Positions 1-10,256 of a DNA stretch of 64,000 bases are shown in pieces. Numbering within the stretch: the first letter of the stretch is position 1; the number at the start of each line of letters is the position of its first letter. Both the position numbers and the translations under genes were made by a program. Source of the stretch: Bacteroides ndongoniae (GTDB taxonomy: Bacteria > Bacteroidota > Bacteroidia > Bacteroidales > Bacteroidaceae); assembly GCF_900108345.1 (NCBI RefSeq), contig NZ_FNVV01000014.1, positions 124,001 through 188,000 of the forward strand. The letters are read 5' to 3'. The notes below the pieces were generated by a model. It worked only from the letters and a program-made list of their open reading frames with translations. It ran no database searches and had not been told where the DNA came from.

Positions 1-948
1 ATTGCCCCCCTTTCTTTGTGGGGGCAAAATTTGCATAAAGGTATCATGATGTATGGTGACAGCAGCCGGACGGGCAGGGCTTTTACAAAGGATCCGTATG
101 TCTTGAAATGGAAAGGAAACTATTTGATGTATTATTCGATACCAGAATCCAAAGAACGTGGTATCGGATGGGGAATTGGCATTGCAGAGAGTCAGGATTT
201 AGATTCCTGGCAGAAAGTAGGGGAGATTAATCCGTTGCAGGATTCCGATTTGGAGCGGAAGGGTATCTGTGCTCCTTGTGCTATCGTAAGGAATGATACC
301 ATACATTTATTCTATCAGATATATGGCAATGGGGCGTTGGATGCCATTTGCCACGCTTATTCGGTTGATGGTATTCATTTTGTACGTAACCGTACTAATC
401 CAGTGTTTCGTCCTTCGGGCGATTGGAACTGCGGAAGAGCCATCGATGCAGAAGTGTTTGAATACAAAGGGCAGTATTTCTTGTATTATGCGACCAGAGA
501 TCAGGCATATCAGAAACAATACTTAGGTGTGGCAGTCACTTCCAGACACTCTTCTTTTGATCGTGATACCTGGAAACAGGCATGTTCGGCACCTATACTT
601 TTTCCTGAACTTGCCTGGGAAGGCAATTGCATTGAAGCTCCTTCGGTCATCAACCGCAATGGTAAGCTTTATATGTTTTATGCCGGCAATTATAACAATG
701 CGCCACAGCAGATTGGTGTTGCAGAAAGCCATGATGGCTTGGTGTGGACGCGCTGCAGTAATAATCCTTTTCTAGCTGTAGGAAAAGCCGGTGAATGGAA
801 CAGTAGTGAGTCTGGACATCCGGGAATTTTGGACGATGGAGAGCAATGCTATTTGTTCTATCAGGGCAACAATGATCATGGAAAAACCTGGTTCCTCTCT
901 AAAGTTCGTGTGCAGTGGAATCAGAAAGGTCCCTATCTGGACGAATAA
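1..948 (+). CDS. GH43/GH117-like five-bladed beta-propeller glycosidase, 5' partial
   Basis: The frame is open at base 1, so the N-terminus and any signal peptide lie outside the window. The fold signature is the repeated blade pattern of clan GH43/GH32/GH117 enzymes: DPYVLKW (Asp near window codon 31), AIDAEVFEYKGQYFLYY (Asp near 149) and EAPSVINRNGKLYMFYAGN (Glu near 212), which match the base, pKa-modulating Asp and acid Glu of the family. It probably removes alpha-linked arabinose or a related sugar from a plant glycan, but substrate cannot be read from sequence. It lies 147 bp upstream of a hybrid two-component regulator on the same strand, as expected for a polysaccharide-utilisation locus. 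Family call fairly sure, substrate unknown. Confidence 0.7.
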   Translation: MAPLSLWGQNLHKGIMMYGDSSRTGRAFTKDPYVLKWKGNYLMYYSIPESKERGIGWGIGIAESQDLDSWQKVGEINPLQDSDLERKGICAPCAIVRNDTIHLFYQIYGNGALDAICHAYSVDGIHFVRNRTNPVFRPSGDWNCGRAIDAEVFEYKGQYFLYYATRDQAYQKQYLGVAVTSRHSSFDRDTWKQACSAPILFPELAWEGNCIEAPSVINRNGKLYMFYAGNYNNAPQQIGVAESHDGLVWTRCSNNPFLAVGKAGEWNSSESGHPGILDDGEQCYLFYQGNNDHGKTWFLSKVRVQWNQKGPYLDE

Positions 949-1095
949 AAGACCAATATGTGGAAAGAGTGTTATCATTGAAATATCTGTCGTATGAGGG
1001 ATTCCGAGTTGGAACTATTTTCTATTTTTGCATAGGATTTTGCCTTAAAGTGGCGGATATTGTAAACTAGAAGTAAATTTTTGTATCTGATTACC

Positions 1096-4000
1096 ATGAA
1101 AAATAACATGTCTTATGTTAAGTCTTACCTGATAGGGATCTTTTTGTTTTTATTGGCTTTTTCGGTCTCGGCCAAGCAGTATTATTTTAGAAATATTAAT
1201 TCGAATCAGGATTTGTCCAGTAATTCGGTGTATACCATTTATCGGGACAGTAGAGGCTTTTTATGGATCGGTACAGATTTGGGAGTAAACTGTTACGATG
1301 GTTATCAGATTAAAACGTACAAGGAAAATTCTCTTGATAAAAACAGCATAGCCAATAATTATATCTATTCTATTACCGAAGATGCTTCCGGTTTGCTCTG
1401 GATATTGACGAGGGCTGGTTATTCTGTTTTTGATTTGCGTAAAGAGTGCTTTTACAATGATTATGCTTTTATTCTTAAAGAACGAAATGTAACCCAAGGG
1501 AACTGGATACGGGCTATTATTCAGAAGAAAAATCTGGATGCATACATCTTGGACGATTATTCGGTTTCTATCTATGATCACGAAAAGAAGCAAACACTTA
1601 AGGTTAAAGATTCTGATAAGAAAGGTTTCATAACGGGGTGTATCGACTCTAAAAGATACCTATGGCTATTGGATAAGGATTTTGCATTGTTAAAGGTAAA
1701 TATGGATACGGGGGATATTGTAGACCGCTCTTCTTATCTCTCGGGAAAAGGACTCAGCAGGATCCGGCTTTTTATGGATGACCGTAACAATGTCTGGGCA
1801 ATATGCGATGAGCGTTTTTTGGTTCAGTATAATCCTGCAATCAATCAGTGGCGTGAATTTTCGGATGTTTTGTTCGATTCTTATCTGCTTCGATGTATCA
1901 CTCAGAATGAGAATAACATTTATATTGGGACCGATCATGGAGGACTTTATGTCATAGATATGAATACGTTTTCCATCAAGAATATAAAAAAAACGAACGA
2001 ACTATATTCGCTTTCAGACAATACTGTAAGCAGTTTGTATTCCGATGCTGACGGTATCTTGTGGATTGGTACTTATAAATATGGTCTTGACTGCTATCAT
2101 CCATTGTTCAATTCTTTTCATTCTTATAAAATTAACGAATCGAAATGGCTGAATGACATTAACTGTTTTGCCGAAGATAGTGAGGACCGGTTGTGGATTG
2201 GGACAAATGATGATGGACTTTATATAAGAGCGAAGGATGAAAGCTCCTATAAGAAGATCAGCTATAATCCGAAAGGAGATGGTAAAGGAACTATCGTATC
2301 TCTTTTTCAGGATAGTAAGCAGCGAATGTGGATCGGGACATTCATGGACGGATTGTATTGTTATGCAGATAATAAGTTTGTGCATTTTGACGAGAAAGAC
2401 GGCATAGACAGCTCTGTGTGGTGTATTGGTGAGGACAATAGTGGAAATGTATGGATCGGTTCCTTGAATAAAGGTATATTCCGTTATGTTGACAGCGAGA
2501 AACGTTTTGTCGCATCTAGATATAATGCGGAAAAGACAGCTACCACGATCGAATGTATATTCCGAAAAGAGGCTGATAATGAACTTTGTTTTGGAACTTC
2601 TGTTGGCATTCAGGTCATCTCTGCTTCCGATGAATTAGTGAAATTCTTCAGATTCAACAAACCTGAAGATACGACCACTGAAAAGAATTACATAAACCGT
2701 ATTGTACAAGACTTGCATGGATATTACTGGGTGTGTACACAAGGTGGGCTTGCTGTAGTGGATGCAAATATGAAGAACTATCACTTTTTTACAGACAAAG
2801 AAGGCATCGAGCAGAATACTGTCTATATGGCGATTGTAGACAAAAACAATGATATTTGGGTCAGTACTCCCAAAGGCTTGTTCTGCATTCAGGTTATCAG
2901 TTATGGGAATCTGACGGATATGGAGGTACGAATATCGAAGTATGGCAAAGAAGACGGATTGCAGGATAATATTTTCAATGCAAAATCAGGACTCTTGACC
3001 AAAGACAATAAGGTCATCTTCGGTGGAGTAAACGGATATAATGTTTTCGATCCTTCCGAGATCGTACATAAAGAGCAGGGAGAAAGGTTATCATTTACCA
3101 ATCTGTATATCAATAACAGGGTAGTAAAGATCGGTGAAGAGCTCAACGGGCGTGTTTTGTTGGAACAGGCGTTGACCAACTGCAAGAAGGTTGTTCTTAA
3201 ATATGATGAAAATAATATGCGGATCGAATTCTCTGCGTTAGATTTGTTATATCCGCAGAAATATAAGTATGAGTATAAGTTGGAGGGAAAAGACAAGGAC
3301 TGGCAGAACGTTCAAGGTGTACTTCCTGCAGCATCGTATAGCGATTTGGACTATGGTAAATATCAATTGCGGGTAAGAGCGGTCGACCAATCGGGAGCCG
3401 GTTATGTTCAGGAAAAAATGATTGGGATAGAAGTGTTGCCGCCGTTCTGGCTCAGTTGGCCTGCATTCCTGATATATTTTATTGTGGCTGTTCTCGCTGT
3501 TTATTACATTGTAAGAAATATCATGCTACGTACTGCGTTGAAGTATAAAATCATGCAGCAACAACTGGAAAAGACACATATGGAAGAAATGAATAATATG
3601 AAAATCAATTTCTTCACCAATTTAAGCCATGAGTTGCGGACACCGGTATCGCTGATTATACTTCCCATTGAGAACTTGTTGGTTCAAGAAAAAAACTGGG
3701 CCATAAAGAACAAGTTGAATATGGTATTGAGAAATGCCAAGCGGCTGCTTTTTATTGTCAATCAGCTGTTGGATTTCCGAAAATTGGAAGCTGGGGAAAT
3801 CTCTTATAATCCGATGGTGGGAGATTTGGTCTCTTTTGTTAAGAATGCGGCTGCTGCATTTGCAGATATGGCTCAAAGTAAGAATGTCAAGCTTTCATTT
3901 ACAGGTAATGTCGAGGAATTGTATACGCAATTTGACCCGACCAAAATGGAACGTATCATTTTCAACTTGCTTTCCAACGCTTTTAAGTTTACCCCTCATG

Positions 4001-5124
4001 GCGGAGAAGTTGCAGTTTCTGTCGAATATGACGAAGAAGCCAGTCTGCCCATAAAAATTAGTGTCTCAGACACCGGAATTGGCATTGAGGAAAAAGAATT
4101 GAGGAACATATTTAAGCCTTTTTATCAGGTAGAGCCGAATGGCCGCACCATTAATATCGGAACGGGTATAGGGTTGTCTATCATTCACGACTTTGTACAT
4201 TTGCATCAGGGAGAGATCGATGTAAAAAGCGAGATTGGTAAAGGCACTACTTTTATAATAGAGTTGCCCTTGGTTAAGGGAGATGAGAGTCTGATAGAGC
4301 AGGAAGCTGTAGAAACATCCATTCAGACAGACGTGGCAAAACCTGTTCAATCCTTGGGCTTTTCGCCTAAGGAACATACGGTTCTTGTCATAGACGATAA
4401 TGATGATTTCAGGTATTATTTGGTGGAAAATCTTCGTCACGAATACAATGTGCTTGAAGCTGAAGATGGAGAGGCCGGATTTGAGAAGGCATGTAAGCAT
4501 ATACCGGATCTTATCATATCGGACGTCATGATGCCGAAAAAGGATGGACTGCAGTTGTGCGAGATGCTGAAAGCTCAAGATAAGACTGCGTCTATTCCGG
4601 TGGTTCTGCTGACCGCCAGTGTATCCGAACAGGATAAGATCAAGGGGCTGGAATTGGGCATCGATGTATTTCTTACAAAACCGTTTAATTTGGAAGTTTT
4701 AAAAGCACAGATTGCCAATCTGCTGAAGAAACAAGAAGTGAAGAAGGAAACGGAAAAACGGGAAGAACCTATTGTTGCTAAAGTCGAACATAGTTCGCAG
4801 GATGAGAAGCTGCTGAATAAGGTAATAACAATCATGGATCAACATCTGTCTGAGTCGACCTTTGGGGTTGAGCAGCTGAGCAAGGAAATAGGTATCAGTA
4901 CCGTGTATCTCAATAAGAAGATTTCTGCCATGACGGGGAAGACAACCAGTGAGTATGTTCGTTCGCTTCGCATCAAGAAAGGAGCGGCATTGCTGTCGAA
5001 GACTCAAATGTCGATAGCCGAAATCGCTTACGAGGTAGGATATACCGAACCCAAGTATTTCTCGAAATATTTTAAAGAGGAATATGGCATGTTACCGTCT
5101 GAATATAGAAAGAATTATAAGTGA
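1096..5124 (+). CDS. Hybrid two-component system sensor/regulator (HTCS)
   Basis: A 1342-residue one-protein two-component system that senses an oligosaccharide in the periplasm and activates the local polysaccharide locus. In order: signal segment (LIGIFLFLLAFSVSA), a periplasmic double propeller of about 14 two-bladed repeats (WIGT.. motifs, residues ~35-700), a Y_Y_Y domain (YKYEYKLEGKDKDW), one TM helix near 785-805, HisKA with phospho-His 845 (NLSHELRTP), HATPase, a receiver with Asp 1143 (IISDVMMPKKDG), and a C-terminal AraC-type helix-turn-helix. ATG 1096 is preferred over the upstream TTG at 1081 because it starts the signal peptide cleanly. All catalytic residues are present. The inducer is presumably the glycan treated by the flanking enzymes. 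Confidence 0.95.
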   Translation: MKNNMSYVKSYLIGIFLFLLAFSVSAKQYYFRNINSNQDLSSNSVYTIYRDSRGFLWIGTDLGVNCYDGYQIKTYKENSLDKNSIANNYIYSITEDASGLLWILTRAGYSVFDLRKECFYNDYAFILKERNVTQGNWIRAIIQKKNLDAYILDDYSVSIYDHEKKQTLKVKDSDKKGFITGCIDSKRYLWLLDKDFALLKVNMDTGDIVDRSSYLSGKGLSRIRLFMDDRNNVWAICDERFLVQYNPAINQWREFSDVLFDSYLLRCITQNENNIYIGTDHGGLYVIDMNTFSIKNIKKTNELYSLSDNTVSSLYSDADGILWIGTYKYGLDCYHPLFNSFHSYKINESKWLNDINCFAEDSEDRLWIGTNDDGLYIRAKDESSYKKISYNPKGDGKGTIVSLFQDSKQRMWIGTFMDGLYCYADNKFVHFDEKDGIDSSVWCIGEDNSGNVWIGSLNKGIFRYVDSEKRFVASRYNAEKTATTIECIFRKEADNELCFGTSVGIQVISASDELVKFFRFNKPEDTTTEKNYINRIVQDLHGYYWVCTQGGLAVVDANMKNYHFFTDKEGIEQNTVYMAIVDKNNDIWVSTPKGLFCIQVISYGNLTDMEVRISKYGKEDGLQDNIFNAKSGLLTKDNKVIFGGVNGYNVFDPSEIVHKEQGERLSFTNLYINNRVVKIGEELNGRVLLEQALTNCKKVVLKYDENNMRIEFSALDLLYPQKYKYEYKLEGKDKDWQNVQGVLPAASYSDLDYGKYQLRVRAVDQSGAGYVQEKMIGIEVLPPFWLSWPAFLIYFIVAVLAVYYIVRNIMLRTALKYKIMQQQLEKTHMEEMNNMKINFFTNLSHELRTPVSLIILPIENLLVQEKNWAIKNKLNMVLRNAKRLLFIVNQLLDFRKLEAGEISYNPMVGDLVSFVKNAAAAFADMAQSKNVKLSFTGNVEELYTQFDPTKMERIIFNLLSNAFKFTPHGGEVAVSVEYDEEASLPIKISVSDTGIGIEEKELRNIFKPFYQVEPNGRTINIGTGIGLSIIHDFVHLHQGEIDVKSEIGKGTTFIIELPLVKGDESLIEQEAVETSIQTDVAKPVQSLGFSPKEHTVLVIDDNDDFRYYLVENLRHEYNVLEAEDGEAGFEKACKHIPDLIISDVMMPKKDGLQLCEMLKAQDKTASIPVVLLTASVSEQDKIKGLELGIDVFLTKPFNLEVLKAQIANLLKKQEVKKETEKREEPIVAKVEHSSQDEKLLNKVITIMDQHLSESTFGVEQLSKEIGISTVYLNKKISAMTGKTTSEYVRSLRIKKGAALLSKTQMSIAEIAYEVGYTEPKYFSKYFKEEYGMLPSEYRKNYK

Positions 5125-5184
5125 AAAGTATGTTGTTGTAAATCGGAGTGGAGAGGTTTTACTTTCTTATAAAAAATATTACTT

Positions 5185-7161
5185 ATGTATAAGCTGATCG
5201 GATTTTGTTTGTTATTGTCGTTTGCGTCTTTGAATTTGTTTGCAAAGAAGTATTCTTTATGTTCACCAGACGGAAAGTTGCGTGTTGTTCTTCATGCAGA
5301 TGATGGCTTTCTGACATGGGAAGTTGCTTACACAGATGCTGCCGTATTGCAGCCATCGCGCTTGGGGCTTAAATTTCAAGAGGAGTCAGAAGCTGGATTA
5401 TGGGTAAAGAAAGTCCGAAACAAAGAAGTCTGTGTCACTCGGCAATCTTCTTTTTATAAAAGAAGTAGCTGGCAAAGCGAATATCGTGAAACCGAACTGA
5501 CATTCAGGAATAATATCCGGTTGCAGATCAGGGCGTATAATCAGGGAGCAGCTTACCGCTTTGTCAATTCGGAGGACAGTGTAATATTGAGCAATGAGGT
5601 TGCCGAATTTGTATTTGACAAAGACTATTCCTGTCAGGTTCCCTATGTTTGCGATCTGCGTGATGCGTCCGATCAGTATTGTTCGGCATTCGAGTCATTG
5701 TATTCTTTTCTACCCTTCAGCTCGCTGAAGGCAGATTCCCTTTCATTGTCTCCGTTGTTGGTTTGTCTGGATGGAAACCGCAAGGCCTTGATTGGTGAGT
5801 CCGGACTGAAAGATTATCCGGGTATGTTTCTGAAAAAAGCCGAACAGGCAAATTATGGTGTGGAAGCCGACTTTGCACGATACCCACTTGATTTCTATGT
5901 TGGTGGATTTAATCAGTTGAACGAAATGCCCCAGACCAGAGCCGATTATATCGCGCAGCTATCTCCAGGTCAGTGCTTGCCTTGGCGCATTGTGGCAGTA
6001 TCTACCGATGATTCGCAATTGCTCGGTTCTGACCTTGTATACGAATTGGGTGGTGAATGTCAGTTGGACGACACGAGTTGGATTAAACCCGGCAAGGCTG
6101 CTTGGGACTGGTGGAACGATTGGAATATAACAGGGGTGGATTTCAAGGCTGGTTGTAATACGCAGACTTATAAGCATTACGTTGATTTTGCTTCCCGTTA
6201 CGGACTGGAATATCTGGTAGTGGACGAAGGGTGGAGCAAGAACGCCAAAGATATGAGCGAGCTCAATCCGAATCTTGACTTGGTTGAATTGATTCGCTAT
6301 GCGGACGAAAAGAATGTGGGAATCATTTTGTGGGCTTCCTATCTGGGCTTCGTGAAGAATACAGATTACTATCTGGAACATTATGCCTAGATGGGAGTTA
6401 AGGGATTTAAAATCGATTTCTTCGACCGCGACGATCAGCCTATGGTGAAGTTCTGTTATGAGTTGGCCAAGAAAGCGGCAAAGCATCATCTGGTGCTGGA
6501 TCTGCATGGCATGTTCAAACCATCAGGTCTGAATGTCTGCTATCCCAACGTCTTGAGTTTTGAGGGTGTTCGTGGACTGGAAAACTGCAAATGGCACAAT
6601 TACGATATGCCAGCCTACGATGTGACGATGCCTTTTATCCGTATGGCAGCTGGTCCTGTGGATTACACACCAGGAGCTATGAACAATGCAGCCAGGTCTG
6701 TTTTCCGACCAGTCACACAGCAACCCATGTCGATGGGTACCCGTGTACATCAGCTGGCCTCTTACGTTGTGTTCGATTCTCCTTTGCAGATGTTGTGCGA
6801 TTCTCCTACTTTCTACGAACGGAATGTCGATTGTACACGTTTTATAGCGTCTGTGCCTACGGTGTTCGATGAATATGTTCCTTTGCAGTCGAAAGTCGGG
6901 AAATATCTTTCTGTCGCAAAGCGCAAAGGCGATGAATGGTTTGTAGGTGCTTTGACGAACTGGGATAAGCGGACCATTACCATCGATTTCAGTTTCCTCC
7001 CTGCTGGTACGTATAAAGCAACTGTTTTTACTGACGGAATCAATGCGGACAGGAATGCCACCGATTACCGGAAGACTGAAATCACTGTCACCTCTGATAT
7101 GGTATTGAAGTATGACATGGCTTCCGGTGGAGGAGTGGCAATGAGGATCCAGAAACTTTAG
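5185..7161 (+). pseudogene. GH97 glycosidase interrupted by an in-frame TAG
   Basis: Two abutting in-frame pieces (401 and 256 residues) together form one ~658-residue GH97 protein, a SusB-like family length. The N-terminal part has a signal peptide (LIGFCLLLSFASLNLFA) and the beta-supersandwich domain. The catalytic barrel begins near AWDWWNDWNI and continues through WASYLGF, stop, MGVKGFKIDFFDRDDQPM. The break is a single TAG at 6388-6390 followed at once by ATG, so reading frame is kept on both sides. One A-to-T change from AAG (Lys) would explain it. The KIDFFDRDDQ strand resembles the GH97 subgroup with an Asp nucleophile (retaining alpha-galactosidases), but this is tentative. The second piece lacks an export signal and would not be a complete enzyme. 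Confidence 0.85.
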
Positions 7162-7549
7162 GAAAACATATTGTTCGGACACCAAATTATTTTTGTCTGG
7201 CAGGCTATAATTTTTTCCCAGTTAGGAAATAATTTTTTTCTAACTGGGAAATTATTTTTTCCTAACTGGGAAAAAAACACTCTCTAACTTGGGAGAAATA
7301 TAGTTAGTATAAATACGGTATTTGCTATCTCTAAAGAGGGTGTTTGGCTTCGTAAAGAAGGTATTTAGCTTCGTAAAGAGGGACTTTAGGACATCAGGTA
7401 AGTTGCTTGGAGTTTGGCTGGTCTTTATAGATGAATTAATGCGGTGTGTTGGGGGGATTGTATAGTCAGAAAAAAAGCTGAAATCTATCTGACGGCTATT
7501 ATGCTGTAGGATAGATTTCAGCTTTATTATTCTTAACGGTTAGAGAAAC
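7162..7549. repeat. Gene-free stretch with degenerate 21-22-bp repeats
   Basis: This stretch between convergent genes holds two short arrays. In the first, CCCAGTTAG occurs at 7217 and its complement CTAACTGGG at 7240 and 7262, with a degenerate copy CTAACTTGGG at 7284: a 22-bp step, T-rich between units. In the second, units ending TAAAGAGGG/TAAAGAAGG recur at 7332, 7353 and 7374 (21-bp step), with TTNGCTTCG inside. The rest holds the terminator of the minus-strand GH3 gene. No ORF is credible here. Confidence 0.7.
7471..7525 (-). terminator. Intrinsic terminator of the GH3 gene
   Basis: Perfect 16-bp arms AAAGCTGAAATCTATC (7474-7489) and GATAGATTTCAGCTTT (7510-7525). On the minus strand the stem is followed by a run of T, placed 25 bp after the stop of the GH3 gene. 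Confidence 0.85.
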
Positions 7550-10147
7550 TTATTCTATCGTTATGCTTGTCTTTTTCAGCTTGTTGACATCTGATGTGCC
7601 ACCATATAGAATTTCGTATTCACCTTCCAACTGTCGCATGGTGTTTGTCTCTGTGTCGAACCATTCGAAATCTTCAGGCGACAATGCTATTTCTACATCG
7701 GTTGTATTGCCTTTGGCTATGGCTACGCGCTTGAATCCGCGCAAGGCATGCGAAGGACCTTCTTTGTCGCCGGGACGTCTCAGATAAACTTGTACTACTT
7801 CTTCGCCGTCGCGTGCACCGATGTTGCTTACGGGGATGGTGACAGTAAGCGTTTCGCCGGCTTTGATGGAGGGAGCACTCAGTCGGGCATTGCCATATTC
7901 AAAGTTGGTATAGCTTAACCCATGTCCGAAGTGGAAGAGGGGAGTACCTTTGAAATAGCGGTAAGTGCGTCCTTTCAGTGAATAGTCTTCAAAGTCGGGA
8001 AGTTGGCTGGTACTTCTGTAGAAAGTAAGTGGCAATCTGCCGGCCGGATTGTACTCACCAAACAATGTCTTGGCAATGGCTTCTCCACCGGCTTGCCCCG
8101 GATACCATGCCTGTAACATGGCATCGCACAGTTCAGTTTCTTGAGTCAACGCCATTGCCGAACCCGAGAAGTTGACGAATACGATTTTTTTGCCAGCTTT
8201 CTTAAGCGCTTTCAGCAAGGCTGTCTGTATCGAAGGAAGCTCGATGGTCTCACGGTCGCCGCCACGGAATCCACGGATCTTAACGGGCATTTCCTCTCCT
8301 TCGAGCTGAGGAGAGATACCACCGGCGAAAATGATGACATCGGCATCTTTTACCCGATTGACAGAGGCTGAAAGATTAAGAGGAATTTCACGTCCCAGGT
8401 CGAAGTTGAGCGATGCGCAGTCGCCTTCGGTAGCTACGTAAGCCACTTTGATCTGGTATTCTTTTCCAGCCTCGACGGGCATGGCATAGGCACGTGCACT
8501 TTTCATATTTAATCCCGAAGCCACTTCTTTGCCATCGACGTAGAGACGTACATGTCCTTGTGTCTGGAAACTGAATGCGATTTCTTCGGTTTTGTCCGGA
8601 CGGAAAGTGGCTTCGTAGATAGCCGAAAAATCACCGAGGTTTACTCCGGGAGCAAACACGGTAGCTCCTGCCGTGGTGAAACGGAAAGGTGTACCAACAT
8701 GTGCCGTAACTTCGGGAATACTGTCGGGTTTCTGCTTGTTCCAGTACATGGCACTGAAACCTTTTTGTCCGTTGCTGCTACATCGGTCGAAGAGGCTGAG
8801 CAGGGTGACTTCAGAAGTATGGTCGCATCCGGGTTCGTAGATAATCTGCGATTCGGGTAACATTTGCTGTAAACCTTTAAGTAACGTGATTGTGTGGCTG
8901 GGGAATCCGTTGTAATTGCCCCATTGCATCACGGAGTCGTTGGCATTGGGACCCATAACGGCCACTTTCGTTTGTTTGTCTAAAGGCAGCAGATTGTTTT
9001 TGTTCTGCAACAATACGAGGCTTTCTTCGGCCATCTTCAAGGCAAGGTCGCGATGTTCCTGGCAATCGACTACGCTGTATGGAATACTTTTCCAGGAAAC
9101 ATCTTCGTCCATTTCGCCCAGTTCGAAGCGGGCAGTCAGCACACGCTTGAGTGACTTGTCTATCGTCTTTTCGTCTATCAGTCCTTCTTTTACAGCATCG
9201 ACCAGAGAGCCGTAGCTTGCTCCGCATTCCAGGTCAGTTCCTGTACGTACAGCTTTGGCACTGGCATGTTGAGCATCGGGCTCAGTGTTGTGGTTTCCCT
9301 CGGTATAGAAGTCGGCTATGGCCCAGCAGTCGGACAGGATGATGCCGTCGAATCCCCATTCGTCACGCAGAATCTGTTGCAGCAGACGATTGCTTCCGCA
9401 ACATGGTTCGCCTTCGTAGCGGTTGTAGGCACACATCACTTCTTTTACTCCGGCTTCGGTAACCAGTCTTTTAAAAGCCGGCAGGTAGGTTTCCCACAGG
9501 TCGCGGGGAGCAATATTTTCGGCATTGAATACATGTCTGTTCCATTCAGGACCACTATGCACGGCAAAGTGTTTGGCACAGGCATGTAATTTATCGTATC
9601 GGGTAGTGTCGGGACCTTGCAGGCCACGTACTACACTTACACCCATCTCGCCGGCCAGATAGGGATCCTCACCGTAAGTTTCTTGTCCTCGGCCCCATCG
9701 CGGGTCTCGGAAGATGTTGACGTTGGGAGTCCAGAACGTTAGTCCTTGATAACGCTTCAAGTCACCACTTTTAGCAAATTGAGTATTCTTGGCACGTGCT
9801 TCGTCGGATACGGCGGTAAATACGTCATACAGCAACTCGTTGTCGAACGAGGCAGCCATACCTATACATTGTGGAAAAACGGTAGCAGTACCTGCTCTTC
9901 CTACGCCGTGTAAGGCCTCGTTCCACCAGTCATACTTTTTGATGCCAAGTCTTGGAATGGCAGGTGAGTTCATTTGCATCAACGAGACTTTCTCTTCTAA
10001 GCTCAGTCTGCCGATGAGGTCTTCGGCCCGTACTTCAGGTGATAATGAAGCGTCTTTATACGCTTCTGTTTGTGTTTGGCATGCTGACATCAGGAAGCAA
10101 ACGCATCCTAATGTCAGTCCGAATCGTGCAATTCTTTTTCTTTTCAT
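7550..10147 (-). CDS. GH3 beta-xylosidase/beta-glucosidase lipoprotein with PA14-type insert
   Basis: An 865-residue GH3 enzyme that removes beta-linked xylose or glucose from oligosaccharide ends. The N-terminus is a lipoprotein signal (CVCFLMSACQ, lipid on Cys), so it is probably anchored facing the periplasm. The GH3 N domain carries the nucleophile region GFDGIILSDCWAI near residue 280. A PA14-like insert (RLYVDGKEVASG..., ~540-620) splits the C domain, and a fibronectin-III-like domain ends the protein. The SDC motif and insert resemble xylan 1,4-beta-xylosidase-type GH3 proteins more than BglX. It has its own terminator and reads in the same direction as the next two glycosidases. Family certain, substrate uncertain. 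Confidence 0.9.
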   Translation of the reverse strand: MKRKRIARFGLTLGCVCFLMSACQTQTEAYKDASLSPEVRAEDLIGRLSLEEKVSLMQMNSPAIPRLGIKKYDWWNEALHGVGRAGTATVFPQCIGMAASFDNELLYDVFTAVSDEARAKNTQFAKSGDLKRYQGLTFWTPNVNIFRDPRWGRGQETYGEDPYLAGEMGVSVVRGLQGPDTTRYDKLHACAKHFAVHSGPEWNRHVFNAENIAPRDLWETYLPAFKRLVTEAGVKEVMCAYNRYEGEPCCGSNRLLQQILRDEWGFDGIILSDCWAIADFYTEGNHNTEPDAQHASAKAVRTGTDLECGASYGSLVDAVKEGLIDEKTIDKSLKRVLTARFELGEMDEDVSWKSIPYSVVDCQEHRDLALKMAEESLVLLQNKNNLLPLDKQTKVAVMGPNANDSVMQWGNYNGFPSHTITLLKGLQQMLPESQIIYEPGCDHTSEVTLLSLFDRCSSNGQKGFSAMYWNKQKPDSIPEVTAHVGTPFRFTTAGATVFAPGVNLGDFSAIYEATFRPDKTEEIAFSFQTQGHVRLYVDGKEVASGLNMKSARAYAMPVEAGKEYQIKVAYVATEGDCASLNFDLGREIPLNLSASVNRVKDADVIIFAGGISPQLEGEEMPVKIRGFRGGDRETIELPSIQTALLKALKKAGKKIVFVNFSGSAMALTQETELCDAMLQAWYPGQAGGEAIAKTLFGEYNPAGRLPLTFYRSTSQLPDFEDYSLKGRTYRYFKGTPLFHFGHGLSYTNFEYGNARLSAPSIKAGETLTVTIPVSNIGARDGEEVVQVYLRRPGDKEGPSHALRGFKRVAIAKGNTTDVEIALSPEDFEWFDTETNTMRQLEGEYEILYGGTSDVNKLKKTSITIE

Positions 10148-10196
10148 GTTTGTTTAATGATTTTGTTTGAAAAAACTGTTTGTTTGTGGGCTTTAA

Positions 10197-10229
10197 AGAT
10201 ATGCATATTTTGGTGAGGAATGCATATCT
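10197..10229. other. Inverted repeat between the two GH3 genes
   Basis: Perfect 10-bp arms AGATATGCAT (10197-10206) and ATGCATATCT (10220-10229) with a 13-nt loop, in the 109-bp gap. It may be an RNA hairpin between cistrons or an operator; there is no strong T-run directly after it. Confidence 0.4.
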
Positions 10230-10256
10230 CTAGTTGCTTTTTTGCAGTTTTCCCGA

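Noticed and set aside
6388..6390. TAG recoded as an amino acid in the GH97 gene
   Set aside because: TAG ends other genes here, including this gene itself (7159-7161) and the TPR regulator (52248-52250), and there is no sign of a suppressor system. A point mutation or sequencing error is simpler.
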